Source: an uncultured bacterium
GTDB lineage: Bacteria > Patescibacteriota > Minisyncoccia > Moranbacterales > GWC2-37-73
DNA: 56,464 nucleotides
Reading direction: 5' to 3'
Assembly: GCA_903885965.1 (NCBI GenBank)
Contig: CAISKQ010000002.1
Span: 1 to 56,464, forward strand
This document shows positions 40,146 through 46,431 of the stretch, in pieces. Below the pieces are notes generated by a model. It did no database searches and was not told the DNA's origin. It saw nothing but the letters and a program-made list of their open reading frames with translations. The translations under genes were made by a program, and so were the position numbers. Position 1 is the first letter of the stretch; every line of letters begins with the position of its first letter.

Positions 40146-40940
40146 CTATTTAATCCCCGTTTCCTTGCTCCATTTTTCATAAAGCAAATCATTATTCTCA
40201 TAATATCCACCAACAAAGTTTGGGGAATGTTTAATAATGTCGACTTCTTTATATCTGGAAAATGATTCAGTTAAAAGATTAATTGATTTGGCCACAACTT
40301 CCTTTGGCGTCAACCAATATTTCGTATCCGCATAGGGTCTAATTTTCAAAGCTGTTTCCGTGATTGTTGACGTGATATTCACAGACAATCCCGAGATCCA
40401 ACTAGGATGCATTCTTATATGTGATTGGATATATTGCCTTAAGATAAATTTTGTTTCGCAAAAAGACTCAATCACAAACGGCGCATACATATCCCCCGAG
40501 CCTGCAACTATAACTATTTTGAATTTAATCTTAGACTTTCTTTGCAAATTTATTTCACCAATCTTTCGAGTGCAACATTTCAACAAATATTTAAACGTAT
40601 TTACGTTCGTGTTGTACACATCACTAGGGATAGTATCCATGGGCTTAATATTTGGATATCCTCGGGGTTCAAATTTATCCACGCCTATTGTGTGCAGAAA
40701 AACAACTCTTTGATATTTGCTAAAATCGACTTGCGCAAACACTTTCTCAATTTCTTTTTCTTTTGTCAGATCGCAAGTTATTTGCGTAAGGAAAGCAGAT
40801 TCAAACACGACTTTTCGATTTCTCACAATTGCAATGCAGTCAATTTTCTTTTTGGTGATTCTTCTGCAAAATTCCGTGCCAATCTCACCAGCCGCTCCAG
40901 CGACAATAGTTAATGTTTTTAGTTTTTTATTGTTACTCAT
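40146..40940 (-). CDS. SDR/NAD(P)-binding epimerase-like protein
   Basis: 264 residues from ATG 40940 (MSNNKKLKTL). The Rossmann motif TIVAGAAGEIG (about 10-20) fits the GxxGxxG form. ITCDLTKEKEIEKVFAQVDF places the Asp contacting adenine, and VVFLHTIGVDKFEPRG and IVIVAGSGDMYAPF resemble later SDR strands. At the usual YxxxK site the sequence is FCETK, a Phe in place of Tyr, so the protein may bind rather than turn over substrate. No clear Shine-Dalgarno site, unlike its neighbours. Its mRNA would start inside hammerhead copy 2 after cleavage. Confidence 0.72.
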   Translation of the reverse strand: MSNNKKLKTLTIVAGAAGEIGTEFCRRITKKKIDCIAIVRNRKVVFESAFLTQITCDLTKEKEIEKVFAQVDFSKYQRVVFLHTIGVDKFEPRGYPNIKPMDTIPSDVYNTNVNTFKYLLKCCTRKIGEINLQRKSKIKFKIVIVAGSGDMYAPFVIESFCETKFILRQYIQSHIRMHPSWISGLSVNITSTITETALKIRPYADTKYWLTPKEVVAKSINLLTESFSRYKEVDIIKHSPNFVGGYYENNDLLYEKWSKETGIK

Positions 40941-40970
40941 AAATTTCAAAAATTAATTCTTACAATCTCT

Positions 40971-41028
40971 TTTCTGTTTCGTCCTTTTGGACTCATCAGC
41001 ACAAACTTTTTACATTTGTGGACAGAAA
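40971..41028 (-). ncRNA. Hammerhead ribozyme, type III, copy 2
   Basis: Stem III: UUUCUGU (41028-41022) with ACAGAAA (40977-40971), 7 pairs. Cleavage triplet GUC, cut between 41021 and 41020. Stem I: CACAAA/UUUGUG, loop UGUAAAAAG. Core CUGAUGA (40999-40993). Stem II: GUCC/GGAC, loop AAAA. GAA (40980-40978). It lies between the 40-residue membrane protein and the SDR-like gene. The stems differ from copy 1 while every core base is kept. Confidence 0.95.
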
Positions 41029-41056
41029 CGGAAATGCAAACGAGGTTGCATTTCCG
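41029..41056 (-). other. Hairpin directly upstream of hammerhead copy 2
   Basis: CGGAAATGCA pairs with TGCATTTCCG (10 bp), loop ACCTCGTT in sense. It touches stem III of the ribozyme. Same position as the hairpin before copy 1. Confidence 0.82.
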
Positions 41057-41096
41057 GCGATTTTTGAGAGATCTGCTAAACTCTTTTTACTTTGCG

Positions 41097-41219
41097 TTAA
41101 TAGTTAAGATGCAGATAATACCAAAGCAGTAGTAAGCTAACGACTATGCAGCTCCACTTCAGATTAACCCAAGCCACTTTGGGATCCTGCGAAAATAACC
41201 TGCTAAAAATCTTTTTCAT
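41097..41219 (-). CDS. 40-residue single-span membrane protein, paralogous layout
   Basis: From ATG 41219: MKKIFSRLFSQDPKVAW, then one hydrophobic helix (SCIVVSLLLLWYYL) and an HLNY end; stop at 41097. Shine-Dalgarno AAAAGGAG lies 7 bases upstream. Same length as the protein at 38876-38998, with an MK start, a PKV at 13-15 (15-17 there) and one helix ending near a His. Identity is low, so common descent is only likely. It is the second gene of the operon, followed by the hairpin and hammerhead copy 2. Confidence 0.72.
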   Translation of the reverse strand: MKKIFSRLFSQDPKVAWVNLKWSCIVVSLLLLWYYLHLNY

Positions 41220-41249
41220 AATTTGCTCCTTTTGTTTTTAATTTCTTGA

Positions 41250-41603
41250 TTAAATTTTATTTGTTTTAGTCCGCTCCCAAGATTCCCCGCTAAAAGACCC
41301 GCCGCTTCCGTAAGAAACAGTCACTTTATTGCCATTCGCCTTAATAGCCTTGAAATTGATGTAGTCCTTGGAAGATCTTGTGTTGTCCAGCTCTTCATAT
41401 CTTATTTCACCAGCTGCATTCTTCCAAACGAGATAAATCAGGCTGTATCCAAAATCATTTCCGTTTTCTGCGGCATGGATTACAGCACAAACATCTTGTC
41501 TGCCCCGTGGAAAGGCTGGCTGGTAAGTGAAATCGTAACCTAAGGAAGGTGCTACTTCGGAGATAAAATTCCGGGCTTCTTCTGCAGTAATGATTGTGCT
41601 CAT
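41250..41603 (-). CDS. Unknown 117-residue protein, first gene of ribozyme operon
   Basis: Not recognised. Small, soluble-looking: TAEEARNFISEVAPSLGYDF, then DVCAVIHAAENGNDFGYSLI, YLVWKNAAGEIRYEELDNTR and a Gly/Ser-rich beta-like end (VSYGSGGSFSGESWERTK). Shine-Dalgarno AAAGGAG lies 7 bases before the ATG. A TATAGT box preceded by TGT (extended -10) in TTGTTATAGTTC about 50 bases upstream is a possible promoter. Confidence 0.7.
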   Translation of the reverse strand: MSTIITAEEARNFISEVAPSLGYDFTYQPAFPRGRQDVCAVIHAAENGNDFGYSLIYLVWKNAAGEIRYEELDNTRSSKDYINFKAIKANGNKVTVSYGSGGSFSGESWERTKTNKI

Positions 41604-41748
41604 GTTTTGCTCCTTTGCTTTTTATTTGATTGTGAAATGAACTATAACAAGCAACTTTACACCAACCTTGACAACTTTGCTATTTTTGTGTTATATTTTA
41701 TTTATCAGTAAAATTATTTTTTACTATTAAGCATCAAAATAAGGCCTT

Positions 41749-42594
41749 ATGTCTTTAGTTAAGCCTAAAAATATTGAAGAAAATTTACTTTCTTTACTGA
41801 AAAGAGGACCACAAAAATGCCTCGATTTGGTGGCTAAAATCAAAGAAATCCGCCCTCAGACGACCAAGCAAGCCGTTTATTGCGCATTGCGAATTTTGCG
41901 AGATCAGGAAAATATCATCATCGCCAAAGGGACCGCATCCCTGAATCTTTCTTGGCTCAATGAAATGACCAACTTTTTTGAAAGCGCAAAAGGAAGCTAT
42001 GTCAAAAATTCCAACGATGGCAGTTTTCTCAGACTTGAAGACAAGGAAAGAATCAAATATTATTTTCAAACAGTTGAAAAAGCTGACATTTTTTGGACGC
42101 ATGCCATTTATGTTTTGATTGAACAGCTTGCCAAAGAGCAACCAATTTTTTTCTACAATCCGCACGAATGGTTTTTGTTGGCACGCAACAAAAATGAGCA
42201 AGCACTTATTGATTCATTTGCTCACAAAAATCATCCATTTTTGCTGACCGCCGGAGGTAGCACTCCGCTGGACAAACACATAGCTTCCGGCTTCGACGGA
42301 ACCAAAAGTCAATATAACATGCTGACCAAGCCAATGTTCAAGGAAAATAATTATTATTTGAATATCTTTGGAGATTTTTTGATTGAAGTTTGGCTCGACA
42401 AAGAAATTGCTGATGAAGTTGAAAAACTCTATCAAACTGCCACCAGCTTTGATGAAGGTGCTAATGCAAAAATTCAAAAACTTCTAGCCCGCCGAGGACG
42501 CATGCGCCTGGTGATTTCTCGCAATCACAAAAAAGCCACCAAACTAAAAAAGACCCTCGCCCGGGACTTTGCGATCAATCAGAAGAGTTTATAA
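41749..42594 (+). CDS. Unknown 281-residue protein with winged-helix-like start
   Basis: Residues about 8-65 (ENLLSLLKRGPQKCLDLVAK, TTKQAVYCALRILRDQENII) read as a winged helix. The rest is unfamiliar: WTHAIYVLIEQLAKEQPIFF, YNPHEWFLLARNKNEQALID, LTAGGSTPLDKHIASGFDGT and a basic tail (RRGRMRLVISRNHKKATKLK). Homologues of this layout occur in CPR genomes without known function. It may be a regulator with a ligand or nucleotide-binding domain. It is divergent from the ribozyme operon (146 bp between starts), so it could control it. Confidence 0.7.
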   Translation: MSLVKPKNIEENLLSLLKRGPQKCLDLVAKIKEIRPQTTKQAVYCALRILRDQENIIIAKGTASLNLSWLNEMTNFFESAKGSYVKNSNDGSFLRLEDKERIKYYFQTVEKADIFWTHAIYVLIEQLAKEQPIFFYNPHEWFLLARNKNEQALIDSFAHKNHPFLLTAGGSTPLDKHIASGFDGTKSQYNMLTKPMFKENNYYLNIFGDFLIEVWLDKEIADEVEKLYQTATSFDEGANAKIQKLLARRGRMRLVISRNHKKATKLKKTLARDFAINQKSL

Positions 42595-42663
42595 ATACAT
42601 AACACTTGAGTCAAGGTTAATTTAATCTGTGTTAATTTTATTTTTATCACGAAGCTACCTTCT

Positions 42664-42785
42664 TGTCATTCCCGTGAAAACGGGAATCCAGAATATCACA
42701 ATAAGATTGTAAATATTATTATAGAGCCATTATCAAAGGAAGAAATCTGCATTAAACCTGGATTCCCGCCTCCGCGGGAATGACA
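42664..42785. repeat. GTCATTCCCG-type palindromic element
   Basis: The left end TGTCATTCCCGTGAAAACGG pairs with the right end CCGCCTCCGCGGGAATGACA; AATCCAG/CTGGATT lies further in. The middle (about 60 bp) is unpaired. It lies between two convergent genes and could serve both as terminator. Confidence 0.78.
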
Positions 42786-42794
42786 GGCACTAAG

Positions 42795-43556
42795 TTATTT
42801 CCTAGGCAAAGTTTCCCAAAGAAGATTGAAAGTTAGCCTTTGCAAGTCGGCCAGTTCCTTGGATTCAATCAGAATGGCCATTTTCTCCTTCCAAGAAGTT
42901 ATCAAGATTTTGTTGTTGTAAATATTAATTTCCGGAGAAAAAGTCATATCTTCATCTGGTAGAAAACGAACGTCGCGCATTTCCTCTTGATTATGGGTGG
43001 TTCTTTCGAGTGATATTTTATTTCTTGGCAAAATTCCGCGACCGAAAATCTTTTTTTCAACTCGACGCTTGTAATACTCAGGAAAAAAATTTGGCAAACC
43101 CTCATGGATTGTCTCTAAGTTAGAATATCCCAAAAGAATTCCATCGGCAGTAAGTGTGTCTTCATAGGCTTCTCGCATTCCCTTTTCACCTTCGAAAAAT
43201 TGTACTTTCGGTTTGTCGGTAAAAATGTTTTGAAGTGAAATTAATTGTGGCAAAAGCTCGGAGACTTTTTGTTTTTGCTTTTCAATCTTTTTGGATTGTT
43301 CTTCTTTTTCACGATCCAAATAGGTCAACAAATGTTTTGGTTCCAAAGCATTGAAAAGTGTCGCGGAGCCTTTTTTGAATTTACTCACCAAACCTTTTTG
43401 CATCAAAGTTTCAAAAATATCATACACGGTCGTGCGGTTGAGCCCCGTTTTTTTGGCAATCTCCTGCGCTTTTCCACTTCCAACTTCAAGAAGCGCCAGG
43501 TAGACGAGCGATTCTTTTTCCGAAAAATTGAGTCCTGAAAGGAGATTTTTTAGCAT
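42795..43556 (-). CDS. TrmB-like HTH regulator, copy 2
   Basis: 253 residues. Winged helix LSGLNFSEKESLVYLALLEV, GSGKAQEIAKKTGLNRTTVY, FETLMQKGLVSKFKKGSATL; a strong coiled coil (about 85-115, DREKEEQSKKIEKQKQKVSE); and the TrmB sensor domain (VQFFEGEKGMREAYEDTLTA, INIYNNKILITSWKEKMAIL, IESKELADLQ). It shares layout and promoter type with copy 1 (29776-30519) but the two are clearly diverged. It is divergent from the radical SAM operon and may regulate it. Confidence 0.88.
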   Translation of the reverse strand: MLKNLLSGLNFSEKESLVYLALLEVGSGKAQEIAKKTGLNRTTVYDIFETLMQKGLVSKFKKGSATLFNALEPKHLLTYLDREKEEQSKKIEKQKQKVSELLPQLISLQNIFTDKPKVQFFEGEKGMREAYEDTLTADGILLGYSNLETIHEGLPNFFPEYYKRRVEKKIFGRGILPRNKISLERTTHNQEEMRDVRFLPDEDMTFSPEINIYNNKILITSWKEKMAILIESKELADLQRLTFNLLWETLPRK

Positions 43557-43591
43557 ATTTAGAACATCATTTGATTAATTTTTACTTAGCA

Positions 43592-43678
43592 TGTCATTCT
43601 GAACTTGTTTCAGAATCCACTTTCTTTATCTCGCAATACTGCCCCTAATAGAGATCCTGAAACAAGTTCAGGATGACA
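43592..43678. repeat. GTCATTCTGAAC-type palindromic element
   Basis: The left end TGTCATTCTGAACTTGTTTC pairs with GAAACAAGTTCAGGATGACA. The loop holds ATCTCGCAATACTGCCCC, also seen in the element at 30550-30656 (CAGTATTGTGA in inverse). It lies in the leader of TrmB copy 2, as the related element does for copy 1. Confidence 0.78.
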
Positions 43679-43741
43679 GAGAATATATTATCAAAAAAGA
43701 TTTAACATGGTGAATGTTGTGGAAAATCTTTCGACACTTTT

Positions 43742-43770
43742 ATCCTATCATTAAAGCGGCAATTTGTCAA
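43742..43770 (-). promoter_or_regulatory. Promoter of TrmB copy 2
   Basis: TTGACA (plus 43765-43770), 17 bases, TAGGAT (plus 43742-43747), the same boxes as for TrmB copy 1. Confidence 0.75.
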
Positions 43771-43883
43771 TATATTAAATTTAAAATATATATAGCTCCA
43801 CATAATTTGACACCTTGGTGTATGCTTGCGTGTTGAGATGGAAATGGGAGTGTAGTTTAAAAATTCAATATAGGATGGATAAA

Positions 43884-45020
43884 ATGAAAAAAGATTATTT
43901 CGCACAACTACAGGAAATTTTTGGGAATGCAGGGAGAGAGAGTGTTATCGATCATTTCGGAAAAGGCTATTTTGATGGAATTAAAGGTTGGCAGTTCCCT
44001 ATTGCAACAATTAAGAAATACAATCAAAGAGGCAAACTTCTCACTATGGATCTTGACATTCCCTGTCCATGCAAATTGAACTGTAATTATTGCTTCGCCA
44101 AAGAGAGTGCTTACTACCGACCCCAAGCTGGTGACAGACCACTCACGATGCAAAAGATAAAGCAATCTTTACTAGAAGCAAAAGCAATGGGGCTTAAGAG
44201 TGCGAAGATTATTGGTTTCGGAGAACCATTTGAAAATTCAAAAATTTTTGATTTCATCGAATTTGCTTCAAGCTATGATATTCACCTTGTTATTTTCACT
44301 AGCGCTTACACATTAGGAGAAAGAACTTTTGGAGAAAATAAGAAAAAAGTCATTGATTTTCTTTTTGACCATAAAGTTTCCCTAATGATTAAGTTTCACA
44401 CACTAGATCAAAGAAAGGAGGTGGAAATCATCGGGTATGAAAAATACCCCGCACAAAGGGATGAGATTCTAAGACTTTTTCTTGAACATGGCGGGTTCAA
44501 TAATGCATCGCCAACTCGTCTGGGCTTGGAAAATGTGATAGCAACTGGGAATGTGGACGAACTTGCGGCAATCTATGAATATTTCAAAATTTACCGCAAT
44601 GTTCACATTGACATTGATCCACCAATTCCAGTGGGGCGAACCACCACAAAAGAAGAATGCCAGCAAATCGGACTTTCCGAAGAAAAACTTCTTGAACTTT
44701 ATAAGAGAATTTATTTTATTAACAAAAAGTTCAATGTGCCATTCCTTGGTATCTCTCCATTTATCGGGAATCCTCCCTGTTCACAGCTACCTAACGGCTT
44801 ATATTTAACCCTTTCCGGAAAAGTTATGAGCTGTTGCGGGGGAAATGAACAATACGGCGACATTAATAATAGTGAAACGCTTAGTGAAATTTTTCTTCGT
44901 AATCCTTATCGACTCAAAACTGTTAATGCTTATCACAATTGTCCCTATCGAGGAAAAGCTGGGATCCTATCAGTTGATTTTATTGAAAAAATTAATCAAT
45001 TGATTCAACAAAAAACTTAG
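43884..45020 (+). CDS. Radical SAM protein with SPASM-like C-terminus
   Basis: 378 residues from ATG 43884, chosen for the TAGGA 8 bases upstream; the frame is open to 43815. The cluster motif CKLNCNYC (CxxxCxxC) follows LTMDLDIPCP. IIGFGEPFENSKIFDFIEFA matches the SAM-binding GGEP position. The C-terminus has CSQLPNGLYLTLSGKVMSCC and a later NCPYRGKAG, Cys-rich as in SPASM domains that bind further iron-sulfur clusters. Such enzymes often modify ribosomal peptides. Two small membrane-anchored proteins follow in the same operon (12- and 15-bp gaps) and are candidate partners or substrates. Confidence 0.87.
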   Translation: MKKDYFAQLQEIFGNAGRESVIDHFGKGYFDGIKGWQFPIATIKKYNQRGKLLTMDLDIPCPCKLNCNYCFAKESAYYRPQAGDRPLTMQKIKQSLLEAKAMGLKSAKIIGFGEPFENSKIFDFIEFASSYDIHLVIFTSAYTLGERTFGENKKKVIDFLFDHKVSLMIKFHTLDQRKEVEIIGYEKYPAQRDEILRLFLEHGGFNNASPTRLGLENVIATGNVDELAAIYEYFKIYRNVHIDIDPPIPVGRTTTKEECQQIGLSEEKLLELYKRIYFINKKFNVPFLGISPFIGNPPCSQLPNGLYLTLSGKVMSCCGGNEQYGDINNSETLSEIFLRNPYRLKTVNAYHNCPYRGKAGILSVDFIEKINQLIQQKT

Positions 45021-45032
45021 ACGGAGAAAGAA

Positions 45033-45305
45033 ATGGAAAACTCAGAAAAAATGTCCTACGGAGAAAAGCAACTTGCCTTTGCGATAGCTTTGCTCTTATG
45101 CTTATGCGCGTTTTTGGTATTTACTAACAAGAATTTGCAATCCAAATACGAAAATGCGAACAAAAAGTTTGTTAGCGAAGTTCCATTAACAATCGTGCCC
45201 GTGCAAGGCACAAAAAATTTTACTGCAAGTATTCACATGCGGTATCTGGATGGAGAATTAAAAGAAGTTACCCTTGTGCCAAGAACAACTGTTGAAGAAA
45301 AGTAA
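45033..45305 (+). CDS. Small membrane-anchored protein, 90 residues
   Basis: One membrane helix at about 13-30 (QLAFAIALLLCLCAFLVF), then a 55-residue outer or inner part with VSEVPLTIVPVQGTKNFTAS and MRYLDGELKEVTLVPR. Shine-Dalgarno GGAG lies 7 bases before the ATG. Second gene of the radical SAM operon. No family recognised. The C-terminal part has no Cys and few aromatic residues, so it is not an obvious sactipeptide-type precursor. Confidence 0.7.
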   Translation: MENSEKMSYGEKQLAFAIALLLCLCAFLVFTNKNLQSKYENANKKFVSEVPLTIVPVQGTKNFTASIHMRYLDGELKEVTLVPRTTVEEK

Positions 45306-45320
45306 AAACAGGAGAAAAAG

Positions 45321-45518
45321 ATGAAAAAAGAATCAAAGGCGGAACTAATGGCACTCACACATCTGGCGATATTCTCAGTTGTCTCTATCATATTGGCATC
45401 AACTGATATTATTCCTGAAGGAAAAATGAAGGTAGCGCTTGCCTCTTTACTGGGCTTTTGCATAGCATGTACTGTTGTTTTTGGAGCATTCTATGTTGCT
45501 AAAAAAACAAGCAAGTGA
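45321..45518 (+). CDS. Small two-span membrane protein, 65 residues
   Basis: Two hydrophobic helices (about 10-27 MALTHLAIFSVVSIILAS and 38-58 VALASLLGFCIACTVVFGAF) with a KKTSK end. Shine-Dalgarno AGGAGA lies 6 bases before the ATG. Last gene of the radical SAM operon, before a strong terminator. No family recognised. Confidence 0.7.
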   Translation: MKKESKAELMALTHLAIFSVVSIILASTDIIPEGKMKVALASLLGFCIACTVVFGAFYVAKKTSK

Positions 45519-45531
45519 CTGCACTTAGTAA

Positions 45532-45570
45532 AGGCGAGACATTGGATATGTCTCGCCTCTTTTTTATTTT
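45532..45570 (+). terminator. Strong terminator of the radical SAM operon
   Basis: AGGCGAGACAT, loop TGGAT, ATGTCTCGCCT, then CTTTTTTATTTT. Confidence 0.9.
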
Positions 45571-45633
45571 AACTTCCAATTTTTAGCAAGGGGGTTATAA
45601 TAAAAGCATAAATAATGAATAATTTAAAAAAGT

Positions 45634-46185
45634 ATGCCGCCAAAATTTGAATTTTTTGAAAACAGAAAAGATACCCCCGAAATTCCAACTTTTAAATTCA
45701 GCATTCCAAAAGAGGAAAGAAGTAAAAGTTATGAAGAATTAATACTTCCTGGTCTTGAAAAAAACATCAGAGCAGAACTCAAAGAAGAAATGCAAAGACA
45801 ATATTTTGCTCTCATGGAATATCTTCGTTGGATGGGCTCAATGGATCCTGCAAAAAGTAACTCCTCAGAGGCAGACATTATAGCAGGAGCTGAAAATTTC
45901 GCTGATTGTATTGCCAAATTCAATGCTGGGATGGTCAGTGAAGAAGAAACGGCGGATTGGTTTAAAGAAGAACAATTTTGGCATCGTAAATTTGAAGATT
46001 CAGTTAAAAAATTGCCCACTATACTAGTTACTGAACTACAGCCAGAGGAAGATTCGCAAAAAAGAATAGAGCTTCTTTGCGAAGAAGATCATAAATTTTT
46101 CAATGAGTTCGCTCTTTTTGTTGCCTGCCAACAAGTTTTTGGAAAAAGCGACGGCAGGGAAAAAGTTCCGATTGAAAAACAATAA
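45634..46185 (+). CDS. Unknown 183-residue helical protein
   Basis: Not recognised. Acidic and mostly helical: KNIRAELKEEMQRQYFALME (54-73), AGAENFADCIAKFNAGMVSE, EETADWFKEEQFWHRKFEDS, LCEEDHKFFNEFALFVACQQ. No membrane helix. It is a single gene with its own terminator (46210-46236). No Shine-Dalgarno site is seen. Confidence 0.68.
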   Translation: MPPKFEFFENRKDTPEIPTFKFSIPKEERSKSYEELILPGLEKNIRAELKEEMQRQYFALMEYLRWMGSMDPAKSNSSEADIIAGAENFADCIAKFNAGMVSEEETADWFKEEQFWHRKFEDSVKKLPTILVTELQPEEDSQKRIELLCEEDHKFFNEFALFVACQQVFGKSDGREKVPIEKQ

Positions 46186-46209
46186 TCCCAAAAAAATAAT
46201 CAAAAAAAT

Positions 46210-46236
46210 CAGGACTTTTGAAAGTCCTGTTTTTTG
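46210..46236 (+). terminator. Rho-independent terminator
   Basis: CAGGACTTT, loop TG, AAAGTCCTG, TTTTTTG, 25 bp after the stop of 45634-46185. Confidence 0.88.
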
Positions 46237-46431
46237 TTTTCTATTTTCTAACTTCAACTGTGAACTATAAACTAACAACCGTGAACTTTTTTTATTTTTC
46301 TAAAAACTAAAAGTTAGTTTGTGTATTTCCTAAAAGCTAACGAAGTTTATCCCGTGGCAAATGCCACTGGGACTACAAGCTAATTTATGTATTTTTCTAA
46401 AAGCTAAAAAGCTAATGCCTAACAAGCTACC

